Shown here in pieces: positions 47,352 through 57,516 of a stretch of 64,000 nt of DNA (its first letter is position 1; each line of letters begins with the position of its first letter). Origin of the DNA: Paraburkholderia sabiae (lineage in GTDB: Bacteria; Pseudomonadota; Gammaproteobacteria; Burkholderiales; Burkholderiaceae); NCBI RefSeq assembly GCF_030412785.1, contig NZ_CP125297.1:1-64000 (forward strand). The letters run 5' to 3'. Position numbers and translations under genes: made by a program. The notes below the pieces were generated by a model. It worked only from the letters and a program-made list of their open reading frames with translations. It was not told the origin of the DNA and did not search any database.

Positions 47352-47738
47352 TTAATATGCCGAGCCTTTCGGGTCGTTGAGGTTGTGGCACTCGGTTCCG
47401 TCGAGAGGCGGGTTGAAGATACTAACGAGGATCATGTCCTTGTCCCGTCCCCCGCGCAGAAGATGCTTGTCATATTTGTCAAGCACATACATGTCGCCCT
47501 TGCGAAGGACGAAGACATTACCCTCCATGTCCTCTACCTCGCCCTCTCCGGCGATGCAGTAGCAAGCTTCGAGATGGTTACGGTATTGGAGAAGCGAGAC
47601 CGTTTTAGCGCGCACTACGGTGTGGCAAAGGCTAAAGCCCATGCCGTCCTTAGCCGTAAGGAGGCGGTGGCTAGTACCATTTCCCCATTCGACGAAGTGA
47701 TCGGTCGCTTCAACATCGTTCAGGCTACGCACAATCAT
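47352..47738 (-). CDS. ectC: Ectoine synthase-like protein (orphan EctC)
   Basis: Cupin-fold protein of 128 residues, the usual EctC length. EctC cyclises N-gamma-acetyl-diaminobutyrate to the osmoprotectant ectoine. It reads [20 protein letters not shown], then [16 protein letters not shown] with the metal-binding Glu, and [18 protein letters not shown] with the metal-binding Tyr and His. The start ATG at 47738 matches the family N-terminus; upstream extension is not family-like. No ectA or ectB is nearby; orphan ectC genes are known from plant-associated bacteria, where a substrate may come from elsewhere. It is intact although surrounded by IS debris. It could also have another cupin function. 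Confidence 0.85.
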   Translation of the reverse strand: MIVRSLNDVEATDHFVEWGNGTSHRLLTAKDGMGFSLCHTVVRAKTVSLLQYRNHLEACYCIAGEGEVEDMEGNVFVLRKGDMYVLDKYDKHLLRGGRDKDMILVSIFNPPLDGTECHNLNDPKGSAY

Positions 47739-48295
47739 ATTGTTTGATCCCAGGAATAGAGGGCAAGTCATTATTGTGGAAGCGCGGAGAGCATTGTTCT
47801 GACCCAGAAGCGCGGCTTCCGCGCGCTCCCGAGCGCAAAGCCAAGGTGTGGCTTTGCACGGGGCAGGCAGGCAAGAAGCTGCCAAGCCATGTTTCCACTG
47901 CCATCGCTCCATTTCTTGACACGGCACCGTCCTGACCTAGCCGGGGAGCGGTAGCCCAATCTTGACAACCCAATCATGAGGTGAGAGACCTCGCCACGAT
48001 ACGCGCGCGGCGGCCATGGCAGCATCAGGATTGATCGAGCAAGTTTCATCTGAGCTCATGTCATCTGAACTGTTAGGAGTGGGTTGTTAGATTGTTATGG
48101 TCAACGGCCCCCCTTTCAAGCAACCGATGTGCCAACGACTTTCTGAAAACACTCCTTAGAAAACGATGCGCCTCCCGCCGCGCTAGTTGGCATCGTGTCG
48201 TCACGTTTGCGACATCAATGTCTTAAACGAGACAGAGCGCAAGACAGGACCTCGGTGAGTAAATGGCGACGATCGCCGGAAAACAGAGGTGGTCT
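47739..48295. other. No gene recognised
   Basis: Region upstream of ectC up to the IS66 terminus at 48296. No convincing sigma-54 or sigma-70 promoter and no reading frame with family character. Confidence 0.45.
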
Positions 48296-48531
48296 GTAAG
48301 CGCCCGGTGAAGGCACGGGAGCGAGCTGGCTAGCTGTGATCGGGCAAGGCGGGAGCCCAGCAGTGAGGAAGCAACTGTTCGATGTCAGAAGCGCGATGTG
48401 TTGGCAGGCGCGTGAGCACGTCCTTCAGATAGGTGAGCGGATCGTGCCCGTTCAACTGTGCCGAGCGGATCAGGCTCATGATGGCAGCGGCACGTTCGCC
48501 GGCGCGAAGCGAGCCCGCGAACAACCAGTTC
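48296..48531 (-). pseudogene. tnpC: IS66 tnpC 3' fragment and terminus
   Basis: Third trace of the 55518-57992 type IS66: terminus GTAAGCGCCCGGTGAAG at 48296 and the last 67 codons of tnpC (KNWLFAGSLRAGERAAAIMS to the stop at 48330). The break with the next sequence is at about 48531, with no visible target duplication. Confidence 0.88.
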
Positions 48532-48599
48532 CGGCGTTTAGAAAAGCATTTCCATAAGGAGGAACTCATGGCTCGGTTGCTGGCGCGAAAGCAAGCGCA

Positions 48600-48766
48600 A
48601 TGGTCTACACTCTGATGCTCACATGTCGGGCCTGCAACGTCGAGCCATACGCCTACCTCGTGCATGTGTTGACCGAATTGCCACAGCGCGGGCCGGACGC
48701 CGATGTCGCTGACCTGCTGCCATTCAACTTCGCGAAACGCTCCGCCGAAATTGGCGCCCCTGTCTG
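48600..48766 (+). pseudogene. IS66-type tnpC 3' remnant, third subtype
   Basis: Reads YTLMLTCRACNVEPYAYLVH, then VLTELPQRGPDADVADLLPF and NFAKRSAEIG before a stop, the common end of many IS66 transposases. A similar, more decayed piece lies at 53901-54170 on the other strand. Confidence 0.7.
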
Positions 48767-48974
48767 ACGTAACCTGCGACAACGCCCCGTTGCTTGCGCC
48801 TGCGGCGCCTTCGCGCAGTCGGCGCTCAGAAGTCGCTCGTGCTGAAGGCCGCGCAATTCGGCATTGCTGGATGATCCGCCGCGAGGACGTCCACGTCAGA
48901 TTTGCCAGGTGTATGCTCGTGCAGGCACAAGCGCGACGCTTGCTGCGGCGATCTCGAACCGGGAGGCCACCGTG

Positions 48975-49220
48975 ATGCTTCTGACTGAGGAAGAATCAGC
49001 GCTAGCGCTCGCGGATCGCCATATCCTGGAAGCGCTGCAGCGAATCAGCCTGCAAGAAGAGCGCGTTCAGGAAGCGCAGAGAAGCGGGATGGATTCGTCA
49101 CAGGCCGGGGAGCTACTGCGCATCATGAGGGAGATCCTTTTCACCTTCAGACGGCATCGGCGCCAGCTTCATGAAGAGCTTGAAAGACAACGGCGCCTCA
49201 CAAAATCATTCGGTCACTGA
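48975..49220 (+). CDS. Small helical protein of unknown function
   Basis: About 81 residues from ATG 48975 (preceded by GTG 48972). Sequence is almost all helix and heptad-like: ADRHILEALQRISLQEERVQ, then a short SGMDSSQAGELL turn and REILFTFRRHRRQLHEELER. It resembles a family of short hypothetical proteins common in Burkholderiaceae with a DRHI-x-E start and a D-S/T-x-x-AE-x-LL middle; no function is known to me. No cysteine, signal peptide or membrane segment. Intact but isolated, with IS66 debris upstream and IS3 debris downstream. Confidence 0.6.
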   Translation: MLLTEEESALALADRHILEALQRISLQEERVQEAQRSGMDSSQAGELLRIMREILFTFRRHRRQLHEELERQRRLTKSFGH

Positions 49221-49375
49221 ACAGTCCCGACGAGCGGTGTGCTCAAAGGAGCGCTTACGGCCGACTTACCGATCACCCGCAATGGCAGGAAGTCAAAGTC
49301 AGTTTGTAGGTCAGTCATAAGCTGCGGACGCAATCTTGTTCCTTCTCACACATCGGTTCCAGATGAGTCGGAACT

Positions 49376-49563
49376 ACCGCTTGCGAACGACGTGTCACTG
49401 AACCCTTGCTTCCTGCACAGTTCATTGACCGGCATTCCAGCCTCGGCTCCTTCAGAAACCCGATGATTCGCTGTTCCGTAAAGCGCTTCTTCATGTTCGT
49501 CTTCTTCTCCGAAACCGAACTTTACTAGACTCCGGCTGGCCCTGTTTACGGGGGCGGGTCAAT
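49376..49563 (-). pseudogene. IS3-family OrfA fragment and terminus
   Basis: Minus strand starts with an IS terminus TGACCCGCCCCCGTAAACAG (49563 inward) and then MKKRFTEQRIIGFLKE (ATG at about 49494), the start of an IS407-type OrfA. A one-base change breaks EAEAGMPV into EPRLECRS; NELCRKQGFSDTS follows in the next frame. The rest is missing. Confidence 0.75.
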
Positions 49564-49823
49564 TCACGATAACGAATGTCTGCCGACAGGAGCGCTCAGA
49601 GGACATCCTCGTCGCTCGGGCGATTCACCTCTTCGCGGCCCCGGTCGACGGTGACCAAACGCACGTTCCCATCCGGTTGTAGTTCCAGCACCAGGGTGTG
49701 ATACGCGAGCAGCGACGGTCGATGCCCGACACTCACGCAGGTCATGCCGCGCAGGGCGAGCAGCCTGTACTGAGGTTGACCCGCAAAAACGGACACCTAT
49801 GCTTTTGATCAGGAGGTGTCGAG

Positions 49824-50141
49824 ATGGGCAGGCATCGTACCCCATACCCTGTGGAATTCCGGGCCCACATGGTCGAACTGGTGAAAGCCGGAAGAACGCC
49901 CGAGGAGCTGGCGCGCGAGTTTGAGCCGACCGAACAGACGATCAACAACTGGGTCGCACAGGCCGATCGCGATGCGGGGGTGCGTCACGACGGGTTGACC
50001 ACGGCCGAGCGGCAGGAACTCACACGGTTGCGTCGTGAGAACCGGCAACTGAAGATGGAGCGGGACATTCTCTCGCAGGCCGCGGCCTGGTTCGCGAGGG
50101 AGACGGGAGCCGTTCCGCCGAAGGGCGGTACGGATTCATGA
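49824..50141 (+). CDS. IS3-family OrfA
   Basis: 105-residue DNA-binding protein: GRHRTPYPVEFRAHMVELVK, helix-turn-helix with EELAREFEPTEQTINNW, and a C-terminal leucine-zipper-like TRLRRENRQLKMERDILSQA. Intact. The orfB start (50139) overlaps its end. Confidence 0.88.
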   Translation: MGRHRTPYPVEFRAHMVELVKAGRTPEELAREFEPTEQTINNWVAQADRDAGVRHDGLTTAERQELTRLRRENRQLKMERDILSQAAAWFARETGAVPPKGGTDS

Positions 50142-50883
50142 GAGCGAACCGGGCCAGGTGGCCCATTGCGACAATGGCACGGCTGCTCAGGGTCTCCACG
50201 AGCGGCTACTACGCATGGCTGGTGCGAGAGCCATCGAAACGCTCATGCAGCGATGCGCAACTGCTCGAGCGTATCCGCACGCTGCACCGACAAACGTGCT
50301 GTGGGTAGCGGACGCCACCTACATCCCGACTGGTGAGGGGTTTCTGTATCTGGCCGTAGTCCTCGACGTGTTCAGTCGCCGAATCGTGGGCTGGGCGATG
50401 TCACGCCATCTGTACACCGAACTGATGTTGCGTGCACTCGATATGGCGTTGCTGCAGCGACGCCACGAGGGCGTAATTCTACATTCGGATCAGGGATGTC
50501 AATACACGTCCATTGCATTCGAACGGCGCTGCCGCGAAACCGGCGTGCAGCCGTCGATGGGCACGGCCGGCGACGCGTACGACAACGCGATGTGCGAATC
50601 GTTCTTCGGCACGCTTGAGGCGGAGCTACTCTCCAGAGAACACTTTGCGACCCACGAACAGGCCAGGCAGCGCATCTTCTGGTTCCTGGAGGGCTGGTAC
50701 AACGTACGCCGCCTGCACAGCAGCATCGGCTACCGTTCGCCGCTTGAATTCGAAAACATCAACGTTAAACGGCAAACCGTATCGCCTTGCGGGTTGCCCA
50801 CCGGCGGGCAGCGTCATGGTCGAGACAGGCGACCCGCCGCCCGCCCGTGGACAACCCGCGACTCAACACTCAACGGAGGTTAG
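50139..50883 (+). pseudogene. IS3-family OrfB with internal deletion
   Basis: Integrase-like DDE transposase. The N-terminal part MRANRARWPIATMARLLRVS to LLERIRTLHRQT (50139-50297) is joined out of frame to TNVLWVADATYIPTGEGFLY (from about 50290), losing about 50-60 codons of the HTH_21-type region. Beyond it the catalytic residues are present: Asp in VADATYI, Asp in LHSDQGCQYTS, Glu in NAMCESFFGTLEAELL. The element could not move without help. Confidence 0.88.
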
Positions 50884-51995
50884 ATCGCATCAAATCGCTG
50901 GCCGCAAATCCGTCCGTCGAACCGGGTCAACCTCATACAGCCGCGCTTCCGTTGCCACGTCGACCGCACTCGTTGCTTCGTCCAGGCAAACGTAACGCGC
51001 CTGGGCAGCCAGTGCACGCGTAAAGCCTATCCGTTGCTGCTCACCGAGTGACAGCACGCGCGACCAATCGATAACACTGTCAAAGCCACCATGCCGGGCG
51101 GCGAGATCGGGCAGTGATGCCTCGACCAAGAATGCCTGGAGTTCACTGTCGGTGAACACCCGGGCTATCGCCGGATACAGGATCTGCTCGCGCAAGCTAC
51201 CCAGTAGCATGTACGGCCGTTGTGGCAAGAACAGCACTTCATCGGTGTCCGGCATCGTAATCGTGCCGTTACCCGCGCGCCACAGGCCCGCCATCGCCCG
51301 CAACAATGAGCTTTTGCCGACTCCGGTCTGCCCCATAATCAGCAGGTGCTCGCCAGCGGAAAGCGTCAGGCACAGGTTCCGCAACAGCGTGCGTTCTCGT
51401 CCTGGCGTCTCGACGGTAAGTTGATTGAACCGGATGACTTGGCCACGATGAAACGTGATCATGTCGTCCCGACCAGCGCCTTCCTGCTCGACTTCCTGTA
51501 CTTTTTCGACGATTTGCGCGAGTCGCACCACGTGAGGCGCCGCCGTCGCAAATGTGTGCACGAATCCTGTCATTCGCTGGATCGCGCCCAGCAGCAGCCC
51601 TGCGGAAGCGGCGCCTTGGGTAACCGTTCCAAGTGTAATTTTTCCGCTGAAATACAGTGGCACGAAAACCAGCACCGGCAATAGGGTCCAAATCAAGCCA
51701 AGACCGGCCTCTGCGGTATTCGTGACGAGTTGATATCGCAAGGTCGCCAGTGCGACACCAACCGCCCGTTGCAAGCGTTTCTCGATGCTCGTGCCCTCTG
51801 CCTGTTCGCCGCGATACGGAGCAATGGTTTCGGCGCAGTTCCGTACATGCAGGATGCCAAAGCGCAGATCGGCTTGCGCCACGGTCGATTCAAACTGCAA
51901 GCGAATAAACGGACGGTACAGCCACCACGTAATGACCGTGGTCATGGCACCATAGGCGAACACACCGTAAAACAACGCTGGCGCAATCGACTTCA

Positions 51996-52290
51996 GGATC
52001 CGGTTCGGCTGGCCGACGCCGACCGGCACGCTCTGGCCTTCCTTGCCGCATACGCCGACGCCCATGTCGAGCGACATGTCGTTGCCGATCATGCTCACGT
52101 ACTTCAGCGATTCCGGGCCGCTGCCGATCAGCGTCGCCTCTTCACCGAGCAGGTGATCTCGAACTTGCCGCTCGTGGTGTCGACCTGGCGGCCGCCGAAG
52201 TTCACCGCATGCAGGCCGTTCTTCACCGACTGGCGGATCCTTGTCGCCATTGAACATGTAGGTGTTTGGTCATGCGCGGCATGGGCAGCG
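51996..52290 (-). pseudogene. tldD: tldD 3' fragment
   Basis: C-terminal piece of the metalloprotease TldD (housekeeping; partner of TldE/PmbA). It reads [20 protein letters not shown] and SGKFEITCS in one frame and [40 protein letters not shown] in another, followed at about 51995 by ABC transporter sequence in the same open frame. The open frame 50890-52257 is therefore a chimera of two broken genes, not a real protein. Confidence 0.85.
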
Positions 52291-52639
52291 CCGGGTACGA
52301 CTCGCGCCGCGCGCGCTCCGCCACAACGCCCCCGCGGATTCCCGACCATGAGCGCATGCAAGCTCGGCAATCAAATCGACCCCTCAGCGCTATCGAGATA
52401 CGTCGGAATGGCCCGTGGGGAGACGTACATCAGGTCAGTTTTACTACTTTCTTTCCGGAACCGCCCGGTGTTCAGCGAAGTAGTTGTCGTACCGCGGCGT
52501 GACTTGCATGGCCGCGTACTGAAGCGAGCTACGCCCCAGAAGGCGATCGGCATAGACGTCGCGGCGGCCGGAAGGCTACCGTCTTGTCCTGCTGCGCCAG
52601 AACCGCAAGCACGGCGTCCATCGTGCTGTTCTACTGCCA
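52291..52639. other. Unassigned sequence
   Basis: Short stretches look like coding remnants on the minus strand, but I cannot name them. No structure of note. Confidence 0.35.
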
Positions 52640-52876
52640 GCGCTTGAAGTTGCACCGGGCGGTAATGTGGGGCGGGTAGCCAAGGTTCTGCGGCAGATGC
52701 ACCCACAGGCACTTCGTGGTGAACACGTGTAGGACGGGGTTCAGCCCGCAGACCGGCGGCGCGCGGACGGCCAAGGCCGGGCGTCTGGGGCCGACGAGCG
52801 GCTCGACCACCACCCATTCGTCGTCAGTGAGCGGCTGGTAGGTCACAGTTTGCGTACTTTGTCTTCGTTCGATCAT
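52640..52876 (-). pseudogene. IS5-family (IS402-like) transposase N-terminal fragment
   Basis: DUF4096-type start: VTYQPLTDDEWVVVEPLVGP, then LNPVLHVFTTKCLWVHLPQN and LGYPPHITARCNFKRWQ, then a stop. About 80 of 260 residues remain. Its ATG at 52876 overlaps the stop of the Ntn hydrolase gene, probably by chance. Confidence 0.75.
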
Positions 52877-53430
52877 TGAACGGTCTGGCCGTCCAGCACT
52901 TCTATCCGGAACGGGCCACGGACGCCCACTGAAAATTCGGCCGCCGCGGCCAGGGCGCGTTCGAGTTTGATTTCTGGCCGCATCGGCATGCCGGCGGTGG
53001 TATGCAGCGAGCCCAGCGCCGCCTGTTCGCCGCTACCACAGGCATTGAAGTTCACGGCGTTTTCACCAACCTGATAATCGCCGTCAATCCGGAAGATGCG
53101 CCCCTCGTGTCCAACCAGAAAAGTGCCAGCCGATTCCCGTTCGCCGTCCTTCCGCGCGTATCCGCCGCGGGTAAAGCACTCACGTACCGCCTCAACGAAC
53201 GTCGTGCACATGAAGACGAACACATCGGTACCTTCCGGGCGCGGCGCGACGGTCAGACTATGGCCCAGAAGCTGCCCCATCCTGAAGGACGAAGTGAAGC
53301 CGATCAGGAACGGCCCCACCCGATAAATCTTGGGGTCGGCGCGCACCGTCATGTACGAACCACCCGCTGCGGCCGAATCTGCACCCATGTAGACCTTCTT
53401 GCCATCCGTCAGCGCCACAATGCAGGTCAT
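52873..53430 (-). CDS. Proteasome/HslV-like Ntn hydrolase
   Basis: About 185 residues with the Ntn-hydrolase fold. After removal of Met the N-terminus is Thr-Cys (MTCIVALTDGKKVYMGADSA), giving a threonine nucleophile as in HslV and proteasome beta subunits. ADS at about residue 19 and Lys in DPKIYRVGPF match the Asp and Lys of that active site, and a GSGEQAALGSL stretch fits the end of the fold. Homologues occur in phages and mobile DNA, usually as hypothetical or proteasome-like proteins; the substrate is unknown. ATG 53430 lies inside the stop of the upstream gene (ATGA), so the two are translationally coupled. Intact. Confidence 0.75.
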   Translation of the reverse strand: MTCIVALTDGKKVYMGADSAAAGGSYMTVRADPKIYRVGPFLIGFTSSFRMGQLLGHSLTVAPRPEGTDVFVFMCTTFVEAVRECFTRGGYARKDGERESAGTFLVGHEGRIFRIDGDYQVGENAVNFNACGSGEQAALGSLHTTAGMPMRPEIKLERALAAAAEFSVGVRGPFRIEVLDGQTVQ

Positions 53431-53702
53431 GCTGCCTCCGTAGGTGTTGCCCAACAGAACGCGACGTGCATGCCATCGCACGGCTCAGCCGTAGTCCGGC
53501 CGAATCCATGCAGTTCGCCCATTGCCGTCGAGAACTGCCTCGCGCCCGCCTCGCGGTTCCAAGACCTCTTGCCGGCGGTCGTCATGACCACCCTGATACG
53601 CGCCTTCTCGCCAGGCAACTTCATCAGCAGGAGCGCGGCAATCTTGTGCCACTGATTTTCAGTGGCCCGCATTACCCGTTGATTGGCGCTGAGAACGCTC
53701 AT
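53427..53702 (-). CDS. Conserved hypothetical protein coupled to the Ntn hydrolase
   Basis: About 91 residues from ATG 53702, which has GGGGCG seven bases upstream; an open frame to 53900 adds a low-complexity alanine/proline extension that I do not trust. The recognisable core is ATENQWHKIAALLLMKLPGE and a C-terminal CDGMHVAFC stretch. I do not know its function. Its stop overlaps the start of the Ntn hydrolase by four bases, suggesting a two-gene unit, perhaps hydrolase plus regulator or substrate. Confidence 0.55.
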   Translation of the reverse strand: MSVLSANQRVMRATENQWHKIAALLLMKLPGEKARIRVVMTTAGKRSWNREAGARQFSTAMGELHGFGRTTAEPCDGMHVAFCWATPTEAA

Positions 53703-53900
53703 TCTCGCCCCCAAATAAGCCACGCTCGACGAAAGTGGCGGCATTCCTCGCGCGTGTACGCAGTTCCGCCCGTGATTCCGTCCAGACAACGGTCGCGGGT
53801 TCGGCGCAGGCGCAGGCTCGGCAACCGTGTTGGGCGCGGACGCAAAAACGCTAGCTGTGACTGCAGCGCCGTGAGATTTGATTTTGTGTTGAGTCGTCAT

Positions 53901-54170
53901 TCAATCCACTCGTAATGGTCCGCGGAAAGCAAACGCAATAGTTGGGCCAACGCGACAACATGTGCATCGATGGGTAGGAGCTTCAAGCGCGGCGCAGTCG
54001 AACTCAATGCCCTGCGATGGTTTGAGCTTTGCGATGGCGGGCAGTAAGCGCTCAACCAGATCGCAGCAGGTCCGCGCGGTGGCCATCCGGTGAGCGTGTG
54101 CACGAGGTAGGCGTACGACTGAAGGTCGCTGGCGTTGCATGCGAGTACGACTCTGCCAACGGAGCCTGGC
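53901..54170 (-). pseudogene. IS66-type tnpC 3' remnant, decayed
   Basis: Reads ACNASDLQSYAYLVHTLTGW in one frame and a degenerate DLVERLLP in another, a decayed relative of the fragment at 48600-48766. Confidence 0.5.
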
Positions 54171-54420
54171 CGTCTCGGTGTTGTGTGACGCATTTCTTCC
54201 AATCGTGCCGACGGATGTGGGAGATGTGGGGTTCCGGACAAACGGTGTGAGGGCCCAGAAAAGCTGACGGCGCAGGATTGAGTCTTTGCCCCACGTTCAA
54301 GAAATGAGGGCAACTCTCAGCGACGTCGGCTCTTGCGGTGACCTCGTTGTCAAGCACGCATTTCAAATCTGAGCCTTTCGGCGATTCGTCGAAGTAAATC
54401 TGATCCACCCGGGCCCTGTG
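54171..54420. other. No gene recognised
   Basis: A 118-codon open frame on the minus strand (54052-54408) has no family character I know. No promoter or repeat of note. Confidence 0.35.
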
Positions 54421-55336
<916 letters not shown>

Positions 55337-55337
<1 letters not shown>

Positions 55338-55517
55338 TGAGCAAGATCGGCGCTGAACACCTTCCCCGTCGTGCATACGTGTACGTCCGTCAGTCAACGC
55401 TGGATCAGGTCCACCACAATCGCGAGAGCCAGTTACGCCAATACGGGCTTGCCGATCGCGCACGCGGACTTGGCTGGCCAGATGCGACGGTTATCGATGA
55501 CGACCTGGGTAATGAAA
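55337..55517 (+). pseudogene. Serine recombinase 5' fragment, interrupted by IS66
   Basis: First 60 codons of a resolvase-type recombinase: AYVYVRQSTLDQVHHNRESQ with the catalytic serine in RQS, then LRQYGLADRARGLGW and VIDDDLG. It is cut at 55517 by IS66. After the second target duplicate (58000) I could not follow the recombinase reading, so the gene was already truncated or is further decayed. Confidence 0.85.
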
Positions 55518-55551
55518 GTAAGCGCCCGGTGAAGGCACGGGAGCGAGCTGG

Positions 55552-57117
55552 CTAGCTGTGATCGGGCAAGGCGGGAGCCCAGCAGTGAGGAAGCAACTGT
55601 TCGATGTCAGAAGCGCGATGTGTTGGCAGGCGCGTGAGCACGTCCTTCAGATAGGTGAGCGGATCGTGCCCGTTCAACTGTGCCGAGCGGATCAGGCTCA
55701 TGATGGCAGCGGCACGTTCGCCGGCGCGAAGCGAGCCCGCGAACAACCAGTTTTTCCTCCCGGTCGCCCAAGGACGGATCTGGTTCTCAACCCAGTTGTT
55801 ATCAATGGGCACGTGCCCATCGTCGAGATAGCGCGTTAGCGCCGCCCAGCGATTGAGGTTGTAGTCCAGTGCTTTCGCAATTCCTGAGGCCTCTGGAACC
55901 AGGCACCGCTGCGCGCTCAGCCACGCATGCAACGCATCCATCACCGGTCTCGAACGGCTCTGGCGCAGCGCACGCCGTGCATCGGGATCAAGCACCGCGG
56001 CTTCCCGTTCGATTTCGTATAGCGTGCCGAAGTATTTCAATGCCTGCCCGGCGATCTCGCTCTGATGGTTTGCATGCAGCTCGAAGAACTTGCGTCGCGC
56101 ATGTGCAGCACAGCCGATCTCCGTGATGCCCCGGGTAAAGCTGTTCTTGTAGCCGCTATAGTCGTCGCACACCAGCTTGCCCTGCCAGTCACCCAGGAAG
56201 GCGCGCGCATGCTCGCCAGCGCGGCTGTCGGCGAAGTCATACACGACCGCCTTGAGCGACGCGTATTGCGTCGTGGTATACGCCCACAGATACGCACGAT
56301 GTGTCTTGCCTTTGCCCGGACTGAGCATCTGCACAGGCGTTTCATCCGCATGCAGTACACCCTGACGCAGGATCTGTTCGCGCAGTGCATCGACCAGCGG
56401 CTGCAGTCGCACGCCGCACACGCCCACCCAGTCGCCCAGTGTCGACTGAGGAATCGCCAGTCCTGCGCGGGCGCAGATGCGCTCTAGCCGGTACAGCGGC
56501 AGATGATCGGCGAACTTCGATACCAGCACCCAGGCCAACAGCGCGGCCGTCGGGATGCCCTTGTCGATGATGTGCGCGGGCACGGGTTCCTGTGTCAGCG
56601 TCTCGCATTGACGGCACACCCACTTGCCGCGGATATGTCGCTCGACTGTGAACACGCCTGGCGTGTAGTCAAGCTTCTCGCTGATGTCTTCGCCAATGCG
56701 CTCGAGCTCGCAGCCGCAGTGACATGTCGTGGTATCCGGGTCGTGATGAATGTCGGTGCGCGGCAGATGCGCCGGCAATGGTGCGCGTCGCGCACGTTGC
56801 TGTCGTGATTTGCGTTCGGGCGTATCTGGCTGAAGCTGCTCGAGCTCGGCCTCGATCGCGGCCAGATCCGTATCGACCGCTTCGTCGAGCAGGCTCATCT
56901 GTTCCGTATTGAGCTGCTCGCTGCGCTTGCCGAACTGTTGCCGTTTGATGACCGAGAGTTCATGCGTGAGCTGGTCGATACGGGTTTGCCGATATTGCAG
57001 CTCCCGTTCCTTCTCACCGACTTCGCGCTCCCTGTCTGCAAGCTGGACGGCCAGCTGTGCGGCCAGTGCGCGAAGCTGGTCAGGGCTGAGCGTGGTGAGA
57101 TCGACGGGCAGGTCCAT
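55552..57117 (-). CDS. tnpC: IS66 transposase TnpC
   Basis: DDE transposase of 521 residues from ATG 57117 (MDLPVDLTTLSPDQLRALAA). N-terminal coiled coil to about residue 100; zinc-ribbon part with CHCGCELERIGED and CRQCETLTQEPVP; catalytic core with YRLERICARAGLAIPQSTLG, GVLHADETPVQML (first Asp), VCDDYSGYKNSF (second Asp), and the C-terminal VENQIRPWATGRKNWLFAGS with the catalytic Glu. No damage. An ATG at 57147 would add ten residues; the IS66 family usually starts at the inner one. Confidence 0.93.
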   Translation of the reverse strand: MDLPVDLTTLSPDQLRALAAQLAVQLADREREVGEKERELQYRQTRIDQLTHELSVIKRQQFGKRSEQLNTEQMSLLDEAVDTDLAAIEAELEQLQPDTPERKSRQQRARRAPLPAHLPRTDIHHDPDTTTCHCGCELERIGEDISEKLDYTPGVFTVERHIRGKWVCRQCETLTQEPVPAHIIDKGIPTAALLAWVLVSKFADHLPLYRLERICARAGLAIPQSTLGDWVGVCGVRLQPLVDALREQILRQGVLHADETPVQMLSPGKGKTHRAYLWAYTTTQYASLKAVVYDFADSRAGEHARAFLGDWQGKLVCDDYSGYKNSFTRGITEIGCAAHARRKFFELHANHQSEIAGQALKYFGTLYEIEREAAVLDPDARRALRQSRSRPVMDALHAWLSAQRCLVPEASGIAKALDYNLNRWAALTRYLDDGHVPIDNNWVENQIRPWATGRKNWLFAGSLRAGERAAAIMSLIRSAQLNGHDPLTYLKDVLTRLPTHRASDIEQLLPHCWAPALPDHS

Positions 57118-57180
57118 GACATCGAGTCTGCCAGACACACCACGCATCAGGAAGCGAAACTGTTTACGTGCGCGTCGCCT

Positions 57181-57516
57181 TCACACCACGGTAATGGCGT
57201 GATCGCTGGCCAGCGTGCGCCACGGCAGTCCCGTGACCAGTGCCCGTAACTGTTCCTGGTTCAGCGGCAGTGCAACGGCCTGCTCGCCGTTGCTCCATAT
57301 AAACCGCCCGCGATTCAGGCGCCGCGTGGCCAGCCAGATCCCCAGGCCGTCGTAGACCAGTACCTTCATTCGCGTCGAATGCCGCTTGGCAAACAGGTAA
57401 GCATGGTGCGGGCGCGCCGCGCCGAATACCTTGACCACGCGTGCGAGCAGCGTATCGGCGCCCGCACGCATGTCCACGGGCTCAGTTGCCAGCCAGATCG
57501 CGTCGATGCGGATCAT
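57181..57516 (-). CDS. tnpB: IS66 TnpB
   Basis: 111-residue Orf2 accessory protein: MIRIDAIWLATEPVDMRAGA, then LLARVVKVFGAARPHHAYLF and RRLNRGRFIWSNG. ATG 57516 overlaps the tnpA stop (ATGA). Intact; a 62-codon tail of a second copy is at 13872. Confidence 0.93.
   Translation of the reverse strand: MIRIDAIWLATEPVDMRAGADTLLARVVKVFGAARPHHAYLFAKRHSTRMKVLVYDGLGIWLATRRLNRGRFIWSNGEQAVALPLNQEQLRALVTGLPWRTLASDHAITVV

Larger units (their letters stand above)
49771..50935 (+). mobile_element. IS3-family element, internally deleted, 3-bp target duplication
   Basis: Ends TGAGGTTGACCCGCAAAAAC (49771) and TGAGGTTGACCCGGTTCGAC (inward from 50935). TAC is duplicated at 49768-49770 and 50936-50938. Removing it restores the ABC transporter frame. 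Length 1,165 bp, short for IS3, because orfB has an internal deletion. Confidence 0.92.
49596..51995 (-). pseudogene. SbmA/YddA-like ABC transporter, 5'-truncated and split by IS3
   Basis: Fused membrane/ATPase exporter of the ABC_membrane_2 type (SbmA/BacA-like or YddA-like). From about 51990 it reads [40 protein letters not shown], then the ATPase: Walker [31 protein letters not shown] signature region, and Walker [13 protein letters not shown]. Reading stops at EARLY at the IS3 end 50935 and resumes at 49767 with LLALRGMTCVSVGHRPSLLA to the stop at 49596; deleting the IS and one TAC copy rejoins the frame. The N-terminal 150 or more residues are replaced by a tldD fragment. BacA/SbmA-type transporters import peptides and matter for symbiosis in some rhizobia, but this copy is dead. 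Confidence 0.85.

Noticed and set aside
50890..52257. 455-codon open frame as one ABC transporter gene
   Set aside because: Its first third is tldD sequence and its end runs into an IS3 terminus; it is a chimera of remnants.
53703..53900. Longer start for the gene upstream of the Ntn hydrolase
   Set aside because: The extra 66 residues are low-complexity and the inner ATG has a better ribosome site, though this is not certain.
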